Below, piece after piece: positions 5,880 to 13,920 of a stretch of DNA of 15,985 nt. Below the pieces are notes generated by a model. The model had not been told where the DNA came from. It saw nothing but the letters and a program-made list of their open reading frames with translations, and did not search any database. The stretch's first letter is position 1. Each line of letters starts with the position of its first letter. The DNA comes from Mycoplasmatota bacterium. GTDB lineage: Bacteria > Bacillota_I > Bacilli_A > Izemoplasmatales > Izemoplasmataceae. The translations under genes and the position numbers were made by a program. Location: the NCBI GenBank assembly GCA_030641535.1, contig DAOWHG010000040.1:1-15985 (forward strand), given 5' to 3'.

Positions 5880-6443
5880 TTAAAAAGACATCTCAACATC
5901 TTCTGTTTTTGCAGCTTGTGCTTCAAAGAATACTTTTTTATCAACATGTACCATTCCTGCTACTATACTAGTTGGGAAAGTAACAATCATTGAATTAATT
6001 CTAGAAACATTAGAATTGTAAATTCTTCTTGAGGCTTGTAAGTGTTCTTCTACATCTGCAATAGATTTTTGTAAATTTGAAAATAATTTTTCAGCTTTTA
6101 AATCTGGATAAGCTTCAACTGCAATATTGATTCCTGATTGCACTGCATCCATTTTACCCATAAATTCTTGCTTTTCTTGTAATGATAATTTTTTTGGAAG
6201 ACCAGCACGCCATTTTGTAACATTTTCAAATGTTTCTGCCTCATGCTTAGCATACCCTTTTACTGTGTTGACTAGTTTTGTTAATACATCAAAACGTTTT
6301 GTAAGTGCAACATCAATCCCAGATTCAGCTTCCTCTACCTTAACTTCTAGGCGTCTTAAACTATTCATTGTACCAATAAACCATAATAGTGGGACAATAA
6401 CCAATACAACAACTATCAATGCAATAATTATTCCTGTATCCAT
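5880..6443 (-). CDS. lemA: LemA family membrane protein
   Basis: A 187-residue LemA-type protein. One N-terminal transmembrane helix (about residues 4-25) is followed by a cytosolic or surface helical bundle. The family hallmark region is clear: NSLRRLEVKVEEAESGIDVA, then LTKRFDVLTKLVNTVKGYAKHE, then a second half with INIAVEAYPDLKAEKLF and EEHLQASRRIYNSNVSRINS. LemA's biochemical role is unknown; it is widespread and often adjacent to other membrane proteins. Here it sits directly after a DUF3137 gene, a recurrent pairing. The frame opens to a TTG at 6446, but ATG 6443 lies 7 nt after AAGGAG, which itself overlaps the TGA stop of the DUF3137 gene. A strong terminator follows. Confidence 0.93.
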   Translation of the reverse strand: MDTGIIIALIVVVLVIVPLLWFIGTMNSLRRLEVKVEEAESGIDVALTKRFDVLTKLVNTVKGYAKHEAETFENVTKWRAGLPKKLSLQEKQEFMGKMDAVQSGINIAVEAYPDLKAEKLFSNLQKSIADVEEHLQASRRIYNSNVSRINSMIVTFPTSIVAGMVHVDKKVFFEAQAAKTEDVEMSF

Positions 6444-6447
6444 CAAA

Positions 6448-7317
6448 TCACTCCTTCTTAAATATATCGTTATTTAATCTTAGTTCTTTTACTATTTCTT
6501 TTATTACTAATAATTCTCTTTTAAATTCATCAAATGTTTCTTCATTTAAAGCACGAAACATTTTTAGTTCAAATGTATCTCTATAATTATTTATACCAAT
6601 ATATAGATAATTATTAATAAAAGAAAAACTAATGTGACCTTTATTATTTTTCTCAAATTCTCTTAATGCTTCCATAAAGTGTGGAGTTAAAACATAAAAT
6701 GCTGTGTGTTCACTTGTACAATATGTTTTAAATTTTTTATTAAAATCAACACTTTCAAGCTTTATCTTGGAATACTTTCTATTTACAGTTGGACGTCCTT
6801 TTTCCAATACTTGCAAGTAACCATCAAATGTTTTATTAAATTCAAAACGAAACATTCTTCCAAGAAAATAGGTAACATAAGTAGTTCTTGTACCATTTTT
6901 TGTATGTTCTACATGACGTTCTTGAAGTTTTACATCGCTTGAAATAAATGATACTTCGTCCATTTCTCCAGATAAGAAATCTTCAGAATCAAATCTATCA
7001 GCTGTTTTTAAGAATTCTCCTGCATAGACAGTATTAGGAGATAATCCTCGATCTGGATCAAATTGTCCATTTTCTATATATGAGATAATCATATCTTTTA
7101 AAACATCTAACTTGAAGTTTTTACTCATAGTTGTAAAATTTGCTACTCCCACAAAAGTAATAATGATTCCTGGGAGAAGTAATATTATTCCATAAGGCCC
7201 ATAATCGATTAAAGCCACAAATAACACTAAGCCTAGCATTATTAAGATTACACCAATGATGACTTTTGATTCATGCTTTTTTTTCAATATTTGAAACTCT
7301 TGTAGCTTATTTTCCAT
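6448..7317 (-). CDS. DUF3137-type membrane protein
   Basis: About 289 residues. A charged N-terminus (MENKLQEFQILKKKHESK) precedes two adjacent transmembrane helices (about 19-37 and 43-60) and a long soluble domain. The stretch KIKLESVDFNKKFKTYCTSE followed by HTAFYVLTPHFMEAL is the signature I associate with DUF3137, a family often encoded next to lemA, as here. No catalytic residues are known for it. The YFLGRMFRFEFNKTF segment before it also fits. The frame extends to an ATG at 7338, but AAAGGAGG lies inside that extension and is correctly spaced (7 nt) from ATG 7317. The stop TGA overlaps the lemA Shine-Dalgarno. It probably forms a two-protein membrane assembly with LemA, by context only. 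Confidence 0.82.
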   Translation of the reverse strand: MENKLQEFQILKKKHESKVIIGVILIMLGLVLFVALIDYGPYGIILLLPGIIITFVGVANFTTMSKNFKLDVLKDMIISYIENGQFDPDRGLSPNTVYAGEFLKTADRFDSEDFLSGEMDEVSFISSDVKLQERHVEHTKNGTRTTYVTYFLGRMFRFEFNKTFDGYLQVLEKGRPTVNRKYSKIKLESVDFNKKFKTYCTSEHTAFYVLTPHFMEALREFEKNNKGHISFSFINNYLYIGINNYRDTFELKMFRALNEETFDEFKRELLVIKEIVKELRLNNDIFKKE

Positions 7318-7368
7318 TAACTCGCCTCCTTTGTCCATTTTACACTAAACGTATCTAAAAATAAACAA

Positions 7369-8859
7369 TTATTTAAAGGTTCTCGTTGCGTTTACTGCTT
7401 TTACCCAGTTGCTATATAGACTGTTTCTTTTCTCTTCTTTCATTGTTGGAGAGAAATGTTTATCTAAGATTACTGTTTCCTCTAATTCTTTAATGCTTGA
7501 ATAGAATCCTGTTGCTAAACCACTAATAAATGCAGCACCTAATGCAGTCGATTCATTTACTTTTGGTCTTACTATTTCAATATTTAGAATATCACTTTGA
7601 AACTGCATAAGGAAATTATTTAATGATGCTCCTCCATCAACTTTTAATATCTTTGGTGTAATTTTTGATTCAAGTGACATTATATCAATAACGTCTTTTG
7701 TTTGATAAGCTAAAGACTCTAAGGTTGCTCTTGTAATATGTGCAGAGGTTGTTCCTCTAGTTAATCCGAAGATTGCTCCTTTTGCTTCAGTGTCCCAGTA
7801 CGGAGTACCTAGTCCAACGAAAGCAGGTACAATGTAAACTCCATAATTACTTTCAACACTCTCAGCAATCTTTTCAGATTCTTCAGCTTCTTTAAAGAAA
7901 TTAAGTGAATCTCTCAGCCATTGAATTGCACTACCTGCAACAAAAACACTACCTTCTAAAGCATAAGTAACTACTCCATCTATTGAATATGCTATTGTTG
8001 TAAGCAAGCCTTTTTTTGATAATGTCGGAGTTGTACCAGTGTTCATCAACATGAAACACCCTGTACCATAAGTATTCTTAATACTTCCTTTTTCTAAACA
8101 TAATTGACCAAATAATGCAGCTTGTTGATCCCCTAAAATACCTGCAATTGGGATTTCAACACCGAAAAAAGATTGTCTTGCAGTTGTTCCAAATATGCTG
8201 TTTGAATCGCATACTTCAGGCAAAATATTTGCATTTATTTCTAATATCTCTAATAATTCTTGATCCCATTTCTTTTCAAATATATTGTAAAGAAGCGTTC
8301 TAGAGGCATTTGTGTGGTCAGTTTTATGGACTTTATTGCCAGTAAGTTTATAAAGAAGCCATGAATCTACAGTTCCAAACATTAAGTTTCCTTCATTCAT
8401 TAACTTCTTAGCACCATCAACATTATCTAGTATCCATTTAATCTTAGTCCCAGAAAAATATGGATCTAATAATAGACCAGTTCTTTCTTGAAAGAAATTA
8501 TCTAGTTCTCTTTTTTTTAGGTCATCACAAATATAATTACTTTGTTTAGACTGCCATACTATTGCTTTATAAATGGCATTACCATCTCTTCTATCCCATA
8601 AAATCGTTGTTTCTCTTTGGTTAGTAATACCAATACTTTCGATTTCTTCAGGCATTATTTCTGCGATAGCAATGCATTCTGCGAGTGTTGCTAAGACGGA
8701 AGTCCAAATATCATCTGCGTCTTGTTCAACATAATCTGCTTGCTCATAAATCATTGATATCTCTTTTTGACTAGAACTTACTATTTCACCTTTTTTATTA
8801 AAAAGAATTGCTCTTGATGAAGTTGTTCCTTGATCAATTGCGATAATATATTTTTTCAA
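7369..8859 (-). CDS. glpK: Glycerol kinase
   Basis: A 496-residue FGGY-family kinase that phosphorylates glycerol to glycerol-3-phosphate, a precursor for the phospholipid pathway that also uses PlsC. Landmarks: KKYIIAIDQGTTSSRAILFN (ATP-phosphate loop), GITNQRETTILWDR and IVWQSKQ (glycerol-site region), DSWLLYKLTG, GILGDQQAALFGQ with the catalytic-base Asp, NTYGTGCFMLMNTG, LEGSVFVAGSAIQWLRD, and LKVDGGASLNNFLMQFQSD near the C-terminus. The start is read as TTG 8859, 5 nt after AGAGGTGG; the in-frame GTG at 8868 lies inside that Shine-Dalgarno. Position 230 is Ser where PTS-activated Gram-positive kinases carry a phosphorylated His (QSFFG rather than YHFFG). No glpF or glpO is nearby. The gap to the DUF3137 gene (51 nt) shows no terminator, so it may be co-transcribed with DUF3137 and lemA. 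Confidence 0.96.
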   Translation of the reverse strand: MKKYIIAIDQGTTSSRAILFNKKGEIVSSSQKEISMIYEQADYVEQDADDIWTSVLATLAECIAIAEIMPEEIESIGITNQRETTILWDRRDGNAIYKAIVWQSKQSNYICDDLKKRELDNFFQERTGLLLDPYFSGTKIKWILDNVDGAKKLMNEGNLMFGTVDSWLLYKLTGNKVHKTDHTNASRTLLYNIFEKKWDQELLEILEINANILPEVCDSNSIFGTTARQSFFGVEIPIAGILGDQQAALFGQLCLEKGSIKNTYGTGCFMLMNTGTTPTLSKKGLLTTIAYSIDGVVTYALEGSVFVAGSAIQWLRDSLNFFKEAEESEKIAESVESNYGVYIVPAFVGLGTPYWDTEAKGAIFGLTRGTTSAHITRATLESLAYQTKDVIDIMSLESKITPKILKVDGGASLNNFLMQFQSDILNIEIVRPKVNESTALGAAFISGLATGFYSSIKELEETVILDKHFSPTMKEEKRNSLYSNWVKAVNATRTFK

Positions 8860-8880
8860 TATGACCACCTCTTTACCCCT

Positions 8881-8889
8881 ATTTTATCA
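8881..8889 (-). promoter_or_regulatory. Extended -10 element of glpK promoter
   Basis: Minus-strand TG-A-TAAAAT, about 20 nt upstream of the start codon. No convincing -35 is visible, and I see no catabolite-control (cre) palindrome. Confidence 0.5.
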
Positions 8890-8926
8890 AATAAATCAGG
8901 TAAAAAGAAAAGTTATTTAAAATATA

Positions 8927-8935
8927 TGATATAAT
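8927..8935 (+). promoter_or_regulatory. Extended -10 promoter of the alpha/beta hydrolase gene
   Basis: Plus-strand TG-A-TATAAT, 20 nt before the start codon; the -35 position is poor. It lies back-to-back with the glpK promoter in the 96-bp divergent region. Confidence 0.6.
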
Positions 8936-8955
8936 ATTGTTTAGAAGGTGATATG

Positions 8956-9885
8956 ATGGAAAAAGAATTTATTATAGTTGATCCGTACGAAAATGAGTTA
9001 AATACTTATCTATGGACAACAGACATAGAGAAACCAAAGGGTATAGTACAAATAATTCATGGAGCTAGTGAACATGTAGGGAGATATCGAGAATTTGCCT
9101 TATATTTGAATTCTATTGGTTTTCATGTAATTGGGAATGACCATTTAGGTCACGGAAAAACATCTGATTCAAGCGAATATACTTATTTTGCTGATAGTAT
9201 TGGATTCCATAAAGTATATGAGGGAGTTAAAACTGTAAGAGATTATATTGAAGAACATTATCCAACATTACCAGTTGTTATGTTTGCACATTCAATGGGA
9301 TCTTTTATTGGAAGATACGCTATTCTATATGATTATAAGAGATATGATCAAGCAATATTTTCAGGAACTGGTTGGTTCAGCCCAATAAAGATAAATTTAT
9401 CTATTTTGGTAGCAAAGTTAATTGTTAGATCAAAAGGAAAAAAATATGTAAGTAAATTTTATAACCAACGAATAGCTGATGGAGCAATTCGTTCTATGAA
9501 AAAGAATGGGATTATTAATGAAAAGGTTGAATGGTTATCAAATGATAGAAATATTCAAAGAGCTTTTGAAGAAGATGAATTATGTGGAAAACCATTTACA
9601 ATTGGGGCACATTTAGATTTACTTAGATTTATACTTGAAATACAAGATAAAAAGAGAATCAAAGATAGTGCATCGAGCACTGCTATTTACTTTATAAGTG
9701 GGGAATTAGATGCTTTAGGTGGATATGGAGCAGTCGCAAAAAGATTATATCAATATTATAATGATTGTGGTTACTCTAATGTTAAATACACCGTGCTGAA
9801 TAATGCAAGACATGAAGTAATAAATGAAGTAGAACGAGAAAATATTCATTATCAACTTGGAAATTGGATGATTAAGAATTTATAA
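8956..9885 (+). CDS. Alpha/beta hydrolase, monoacylglycerol lipase / lysophospholipase-like
   Basis: A 309-residue cytosolic serine hydrolase of the Hydrolase_4 group. IVQIIHGASEHVGRY (residues 30-44) is the oxyanion-hole/HG region, and NDHLGHGKTS is the DxxGHGxS block. The nucleophile is S113 in FAHSMGSF (a GHSMGG-like elbow with Ala replacing the first Gly). The acid is D252 in SGELDALG, and the base is H286 in NARHEVINE. This combination is typical of PldB/YtpA-type lysophospholipases and monoglyceride lipases. There is no signal peptide. The start is ATG 8956, 7 nt from AGAAGG; ATG 8953 is the alternative. It is the only plus-strand gene here and is divergent from glpK: a lipase freeing glycerol beside glycerol kinase is suggestive but unproven. 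Specificity is not readable. Confidence 0.9.
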   Translation: MEKEFIIVDPYENELNTYLWTTDIEKPKGIVQIIHGASEHVGRYREFALYLNSIGFHVIGNDHLGHGKTSDSSEYTYFADSIGFHKVYEGVKTVRDYIEEHYPTLPVVMFAHSMGSFIGRYAILYDYKRYDQAIFSGTGWFSPIKINLSILVAKLIVRSKGKKYVSKFYNQRIADGAIRSMKKNGIINEKVEWLSNDRNIQRAFEEDELCGKPFTIGAHLDLLRFILEIQDKKRIKDSASSTAIYFISGELDALGGYGAVAKRLYQYYNDCGYSNVKYTVLNNARHEVINEVERENIHYQLGNWMIKNL

Positions 9886-9886
9886 T

Positions 9887-9916
9887 AAAAAATGATGCTC
9901 AGGCATCATTTTTTTT
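9887..9916. terminator. Bidirectional terminator between convergent genes
   Basis: AATGATGC-TCAG-GCATCATT, flanked by A-runs on the left and T-runs on the right, so both strands get a stem plus U-run. It ends the hydrolase transcript (stop at 9885), and its right half encodes the last codons and stop of the ymfH-like gene. Confidence 0.9.
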
Positions 9917-11191
9917 CGGATATACTGTTATTGATGTATAAGAATTCTCATCTTTGAAATACTGTTTCGCATTATTTACATCTTCAATTGTAATTTTATT
10001 TGCAATATCTAATATATTAAATAAAGATGCACCTTGGTAGTAGTATTTAGTAAATTGATTAGAGATATACTCTAAGCTATTTAATGCTTGAATAAAGCCT
10101 CCAATAATTTGTTTCTTAGTTCTACTAAAATCCTTTTCTTTGATTTCATGAGAATCTAAATTTTGGAAAATTTCTTTTAAAGTTGAATCTAATTCTTTAG
10201 GTAAATATGTTTCACTTCCTATTAAGAAAAATCCATAAGTTTCTTCAAATGTTATGTCAATTCCAAAGCTATCATTAATCAGCCCATCTTTAAGTAAATG
10301 CTTATAATTAGAAGAACTTTTACCAACTATTAAATCAATTAAAATAGCCATTATTAGTTCTTTTTTCATTATGTTTTCGGTCTCTAGATTTGTTGGGAGT
10401 TGTTTTATCCCAAGTAAGTAATTAGGAATGTTAATTTCAAGTTTAATCTCTGAACTTTTTTGATTCACTATATTGTTCTGAACAGGGATATCTGAAACAT
10501 TAGTATATTCATTTTGATTTATGTATTTTTTTTGATTTTCTTTAATTAATTCCATTATTTCTAGAGGTTCGAAATTACCTGTGATAAATAGAACCATATT
10601 GCTTGGACTATAATAAGTTTGATGAGCAATTCTTAATATATCTACATTAATTTCTTTAATAGTATCTTCTGTTCCTAATATGTCATTCTTAATTGGATGA
10701 TTATCATACATATTATTGATTAAATTCAAATAAGAAACAATGTTGGTATCATCTTTGTACATATTAATTTCTTGAGTTATTATACTTTTCTCTTTTTCAA
10801 CACCGTCTTCAGTAAATAACGGATATTGAACAAAGTTAAGTAGTAATTCAATATTTTTTTCTAAGTTTGCAGTGCAAGAAAATAAGTAAGTTGTGCGACT
10901 ATTTTGAGTATACGCATTTACTCTAGCTTGATTCATTGCAAATTGTGTTGAAACATCTTGATTGTTTTGTTCAAACAATTTATGTTCAAGAAAGTGTGCA
11001 ATCCCTTTTGGTAAATCTATAGTTTTATTATTTTTGTCTTTACCTTGAGTAGCAATTGAGCCTAGATTTGTCGAAAAAGTCACAAATGATTTGTGAAATC
11101 CTTTTTTTTGTAATAAGAAAACACTTAAACCATTATCTAAAGTTTCTGTATACAATGTTTCATTAATTTTTGGATATTCTTGTTTATTCAT
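9899..11191 (-). CDS. M16-family zinc peptidase, YmfH-like
   Basis: About 430 residues, resembling Bacillus YmfH, a pitrilysin-type (inverzincin) metallopeptidase. The zinc site HFLEH is present at residues 66-70 in LPKGIAHFLEHKLFE, and a Glu-rich stretch VEKEKSIITQEINMY (131-145) supplies the usual third ligand. NPS-type ARVNAYTQNSRTTYLFSC and YYSPSNMVLFITGNF are standard M16 blocks; an M16C-like second half follows. It should pair with the preceding YmfF-like protein to form a two-chain peptidase chamber. Two starts are possible: ATG 11200 directly abuts GAGAG, while ATG 11191 is better spaced and overlaps the end of the upstream gene. The final codons (KKNDA-stop) lie in the terminator hairpin. 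Substrate unknown. Confidence 0.92.
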   Translation of the reverse strand: MNKQEYPKINETLYTETLDNGLSVFLLQKKGFHKSFVTFSTNLGSIATQGKDKNNKTIDLPKGIAHFLEHKLFEQNNQDVSTQFAMNQARVNAYTQNSRTTYLFSCTANLEKNIELLLNFVQYPLFTEDGVEKEKSIITQEINMYKDDTNIVSYLNLINNMYDNHPIKNDILGTEDTIKEINVDILRIAHQTYYSPSNMVLFITGNFEPLEIMELIKENQKKYINQNEYTNVSDIPVQNNIVNQKSSEIKLEINIPNYLLGIKQLPTNLETENIMKKELIMAILIDLIVGKSSSNYKHLLKDGLINDSFGIDITFEETYGFFLIGSETYLPKELDSTLKEIFQNLDSHEIKEKDFSRTKKQIIGGFIQALNSLEYISNQFTKYYYQGASLFNILDIANKITIEDVNNAKQYFKDENSYTSITVYPKKNDA

Positions 11192-12440
11192 CTTTATCAT
11201 CTCTCAATAAGAAAATAGTATCTTTTCTAAGTGTTTTTGCAACTGAAGATATTTCTTCTTTTGTAACTAAGTTTAGGTTTTTTATCACTTCTTCAGGATT
11301 AAAAGGGTTATTGAATAATGAATCTCTAGAAATTCTTGATAAAATTCCAATATTTGAGTCTAGACTTTCAATTAATCCATTAACTTGAATTTTCTTTGAT
11401 ATTTCTAAATCATCATTGCTATATTCTTGATTAATTATTTTGCCCAGAATGTTATCAATCGTTATAAGAACTTTGTTATAGTCTTCTTTATTAATACCAG
11501 ATACAATAAACAATACTCCTTTATAAGGATCATAACTACTATTTATAAAGTAAACTAGACCTAGTTCCTCTCTGATTTTTTTGAAAAGCAGGCTTTCTGC
11601 ACTTCCACCAAAAAGAGTATTGAAAACTACTGCTGCGTAATACTCACTACTTTTATAATAAGTATTAAGGCGATATCCGATTACTAATTTTGCTTGTTTA
11701 ACATCTATTTTCTTAACTACTTCTGTTTCTTTATTAAATTCTTTTGTAGATTTATCAATTAAATTAAGTGATAACTTTCTTTTTTTGAAAGAAAACTCAT
11801 GCTTGATTTTATTAGCAACATCATCAAAATCAATATCTCCAACAACATTTATTGTTATATGGTCATTATTTATCATTTCTTCATAAGCATTAATGCAATC
11901 GGATAGAGCAATATTTTCTAGTTTTTCCTCTATTCCAAGAGCGTTTATTCGGTAAATTTCATTTTCAAACATTGTTTTATACGTTTCGGATACTGCATAC
12001 TTAAGTTTATTATTGTAAACACCTTCGAAGTGTTCTTTTAATAATCTTTTTTCTTCTTCAAATATTTTCTCATTAAAATATGGGTTGAATATAACTTCAT
12101 TAAGAAATGAGAGGGCTTTATCAAAAAGCAATTCATTGTTCAAAGTATATTGATCATTAATAAAAGACAGATTAAAACTAATAAAATGAGTCGTAGCAAC
12201 CTTACTTACACCTGCACTAAAGCCAGCTGCATACAAATTTTCTAAATATGCAGATAACGCTTCTCTTGTATCGTATTTTTTAGAAACTGATTTTAGTAAG
12301 TATGGAAGTAATCCTCTAAAAGAAACTGTTTCCTCGTTTAAATCACTTCCAAATGAAAGTTGAATTCTATTTGTTTTGAACTTGTTTGTTTTAACCATAT
12401 TTAAGGTGTAACGTTCACCATATACTATTAATGTTTCCAT
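11184..12440 (-). CDS. M16-family peptidase-like protein without zinc motif, YmfF-like
   Basis: 418 residues with the M16 fold pattern but no HxxEH. The equivalent segment reads GLLPYLLKSVSKKYDTREAL, so it is probably the non-catalytic partner of the YmfH-like subunit. M16 features present: the N-terminal strand FKTNRIQLSFGSDLN, RLLKEHFEGVYN, YEEMINNDHITINVVGDID, and the C-terminal substrate-binding block LFGGSAESLLFKKIREELGL followed by VYFINSSYDPYKGVLFIVSG. That R/Y-containing block is typical of subunits that position substrate. The start ATG 12440 has TAGGAG 5 nt upstream. It overlaps the downstream gene by several codons at most. No room for a promoter exists between the deoD hairpin and this gene, so it depends on read-through from deoD or a promoter within it. 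Confidence 0.9.
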   Translation of the reverse strand: METLIVYGERYTLNMVKTNKFKTNRIQLSFGSDLNEETVSFRGLLPYLLKSVSKKYDTREALSAYLENLYAAGFSAGVSKVATTHFISFNLSFINDQYTLNNELLFDKALSFLNEVIFNPYFNEKIFEEEKRLLKEHFEGVYNNKLKYAVSETYKTMFENEIYRINALGIEEKLENIALSDCINAYEEMINNDHITINVVGDIDFDDVANKIKHEFSFKKRKLSLNLIDKSTKEFNKETEVVKKIDVKQAKLVIGYRLNTYYKSSEYYAAVVFNTLFGGSAESLLFKKIREELGLVYFINSSYDPYKGVLFIVSGINKEDYNKVLITIDNILGKIINQEYSNDDLEISKKIQVNGLIESLDSNIGILSRISRDSLFNNPFNPEEVIKNLNLVTKEEISSVAKTLRKDTIFLLRDDKDE

Positions 12441-12450
12441 ATTATCTCCT

Positions 12451-12475
12451 AAAAAAAGTGCTTAAGCACTTTTTT
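12451..12475 (-). terminator. Hairpin terminator/attenuator between deoD and ymfF-like gene
   Basis: A 24-nt perfect palindrome (12452-12475) with core GTGCTTAAGCAC, A-run on one side and T-run on the other; on the minus strand seven T follow. The last T touches the AGGAG of the next gene, so it may be a partial terminator or an mRNA processing/stability hairpin. Confidence 0.85.
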
Positions 12476-12478
12476 GTT

Positions 12479-13189
12479 TTATTCAGCCATTCCTAGTGCT
12501 ATATCCATCATTTTAGTGAAAGCAAATTGACGTTCCTCAGCTGTTGTTGCTTCATGAGTTACAAGTGAATCACTTACTGTTAATAGACACGCTGCGTTTT
12601 TCCCAGTTACTTTTGCATTTTGGAACAATGCGAAAGATTCCATTTCAACAGCAAGACATCCATGCTCATCATGAATCTTTTCAAAATCTTTGAAGTTTTC
12701 ACGATAGAAAACATCGCTTGAATGAACAGTTCCAATAGTAATTGGAATATTTAAATTTTCTGCTATTTTTTCTAATTTTTCATTTAGAACTGGGCTTGGG
12801 TAAATTGTGTGAATTCCTTTTTCTCCGCTTTGTATATCAGCGAAAGTTGATTCACTCCAAGCATTTTCAACTAGTAAAACATCATATAGATTTAATTCAG
12901 CGCTATAAGCACCGCAACTACCTATTCTAATTATATTATCTACATCATAAAATTTGTATAATTCATAAGAATAGATACCAATACTAGCCATTCCCATTCC
13001 ACTACCCATAACACTTATTCTTTTTCCGTTATATGTTCCTGTATATCCGAACATATTACGGACATTATTAAATTTTTCCACATTCTCTAAGAAAGTTTCT
13101 GCGATATATTTTGCACGAAGTGGATCTCCTGGCATTAATACTGTTTTTGCTATTACTCCATCTTTTGCTTCGATGTGTGGTGTACTCAT
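12479..13189 (-). CDS. deoD: Purine nucleoside phosphorylase, DeoD type
   Basis: A 236-residue hexameric-type PNP that cleaves (deoxy)inosine, (deoxy)guanosine or (deoxy)adenosine to base plus (deoxy)ribose-1-phosphate. Seen: TPHIEAKDG with the ribose-site His, LMPGDPLRAKYIA (phosphate-binding G and R), VMGSGMGMASIGIYSYELY, IIRIGSCGAY with R88, VEMESFALF (ribose-contacting Glu), and the catalytic Asp at position 207 in TVSDSLVTHE. Length matches the family (about 233-239). The start ATG has AGGAGG 6 nt upstream. The 71-nt gap to the preceding YczE/YitT gene holds no terminator and no clear promoter, so deoD is probably expressed from the riboswitch-controlled transcript. That agrees with a purine-type ligand. 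Confidence 0.97.
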   Translation of the reverse strand: MSTPHIEAKDGVIAKTVLMPGDPLRAKYIAETFLENVEKFNNVRNMFGYTGTYNGKRISVMGSGMGMASIGIYSYELYKFYDVDNIIRIGSCGAYSAELNLYDVLLVENAWSESTFADIQSGEKGIHTIYPSPVLNEKLEKIAENLNIPITIGTVHSSDVFYRENFKDFEKIHDEHGCLAVEMESFALFQNAKVTGKNAACLLTVSDSLVTHEATTAEERQFAFTKMMDIALGMAE

Positions 13190-13260
13190 AATATTCCTCC
13201 TATATTGTCTTTCTATATTTTCTTTTTTATATTTCTTTACTGCTTTATACCTAAGTTTGA

Positions 13261-13920
13261 TTAACTAATTTGTTCAATTGTATATAACCCAATGCTTTCA
13301 AAAAATTTCAAATATGTCTTAACAAATATTCCAACACTTATTGAAAAAATAAGTGTTCCAACATTAAACATTCCAAATTGAATTCCAGCAATAAAGCTTA
13401 AAATAATCGCTAGAGTTACAGCAGATATTTCCATTATAACACGAACCAATATTAAATTGTTAGTTTTAAATATCCTCATTAAAGTAATCATAAATTCATC
13501 AAATACACCAGCCGGGAATGATGAAATTATTAACATAGATCCTCCAAAAGGTAATAGAACTAAACCTACAGTATAAGTTAGAATTCTCAATGCCAATTCT
13601 TCAGGAATATAATTAACTAAAATGTATAAATTAAACATATCAATTAGAAATCCTACTAAGAATATTGGAATTGCCATACCAACGTATTTAATGTCTTTGT
13701 TTGCTACTGTTACAAAAATTGTGAACGCTAAAGCAACGTATATTGTTGCAGTGCCAACTGTAATCCCTGTTAAAGCATGTAAACTATAATGAAGAGTGTC
13801 CCAAGAACTAGCACCAATAAGACTTCTTAACATTAAAACTACAGCAAATGAAATAATGATTGTTCCAAGTAAATAAATAATTATGTTTTTTGCACTAAAA
13901 ACCATTTTATGCTTTTTCAT
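13261..13920 (-). CDS. YczE/YyaS/YitT-family membrane protein, second of tandem pair
   Basis: 219 residues, about five or six hydrophobic segments. The family tag GASSWDTLHYSLHALTGIT (residues 36-54) corresponds to the canonical GxGPWD loop, here with SS replacing GP. The second-half block is SSFPAGVFDEFMITLMRIF, closely matching the neighbour's SKFPAFVFDELMIMLMTIF, so the two genes are duplicates. The start ATG lies inside the end of the upstream gene (14-nt overlap), with GGGGGA as its Shine-Dalgarno. The function of this family is not established; a small-molecule transport role is often assumed. Here the pair lies between a purine-type riboswitch and deoD, so purine or nucleoside movement is a reasonable guess only. 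Confidence 0.88.
   Translation of the reverse strand: MKKHKMVFSAKNIIIYLLGTIIISFAVVLMLRSLIGASSWDTLHYSLHALTGITVGTATIYVALAFTIFVTVANKDIKYVGMAIPIFLVGFLIDMFNLYILVNYIPEELALRILTYTVGLVLLPFGGSMLIISSFPAGVFDEFMITLMRIFKTNNLILVRVIMEISAVTLAIILSFIAGIQFGMFNVGTLIFSISVGIFVKTYLKFFESIGLYTIEQIS

Noticed and set aside
6127..6477. 116-codon plus-strand open frame opposite lemA
   Set aside because: Shadow of lemA and the end of the DUF3137 gene; no ribosome site and no recognisable domain.
8860..8955. Operator palindrome or catabolite-control site between glpK and the hydrolase
   Set aside because: No inverted repeat or cre-like consensus can be picked out beyond the two -10 elements.
11184..12440. YmfF-like gene as a degenerate pseudogene because HxxEH is missing
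   Set aside because: The frame is full length and intact, and loss of the zinc motif in one subunit is normal for paired M16 proteins.
13190..13260. A separate promoter for deoD in the 71-nt gap
   Set aside because: A TATAAA is present, but no -35 or extended -10 accompanies it; AT-rich sequence gives such matches by chance.
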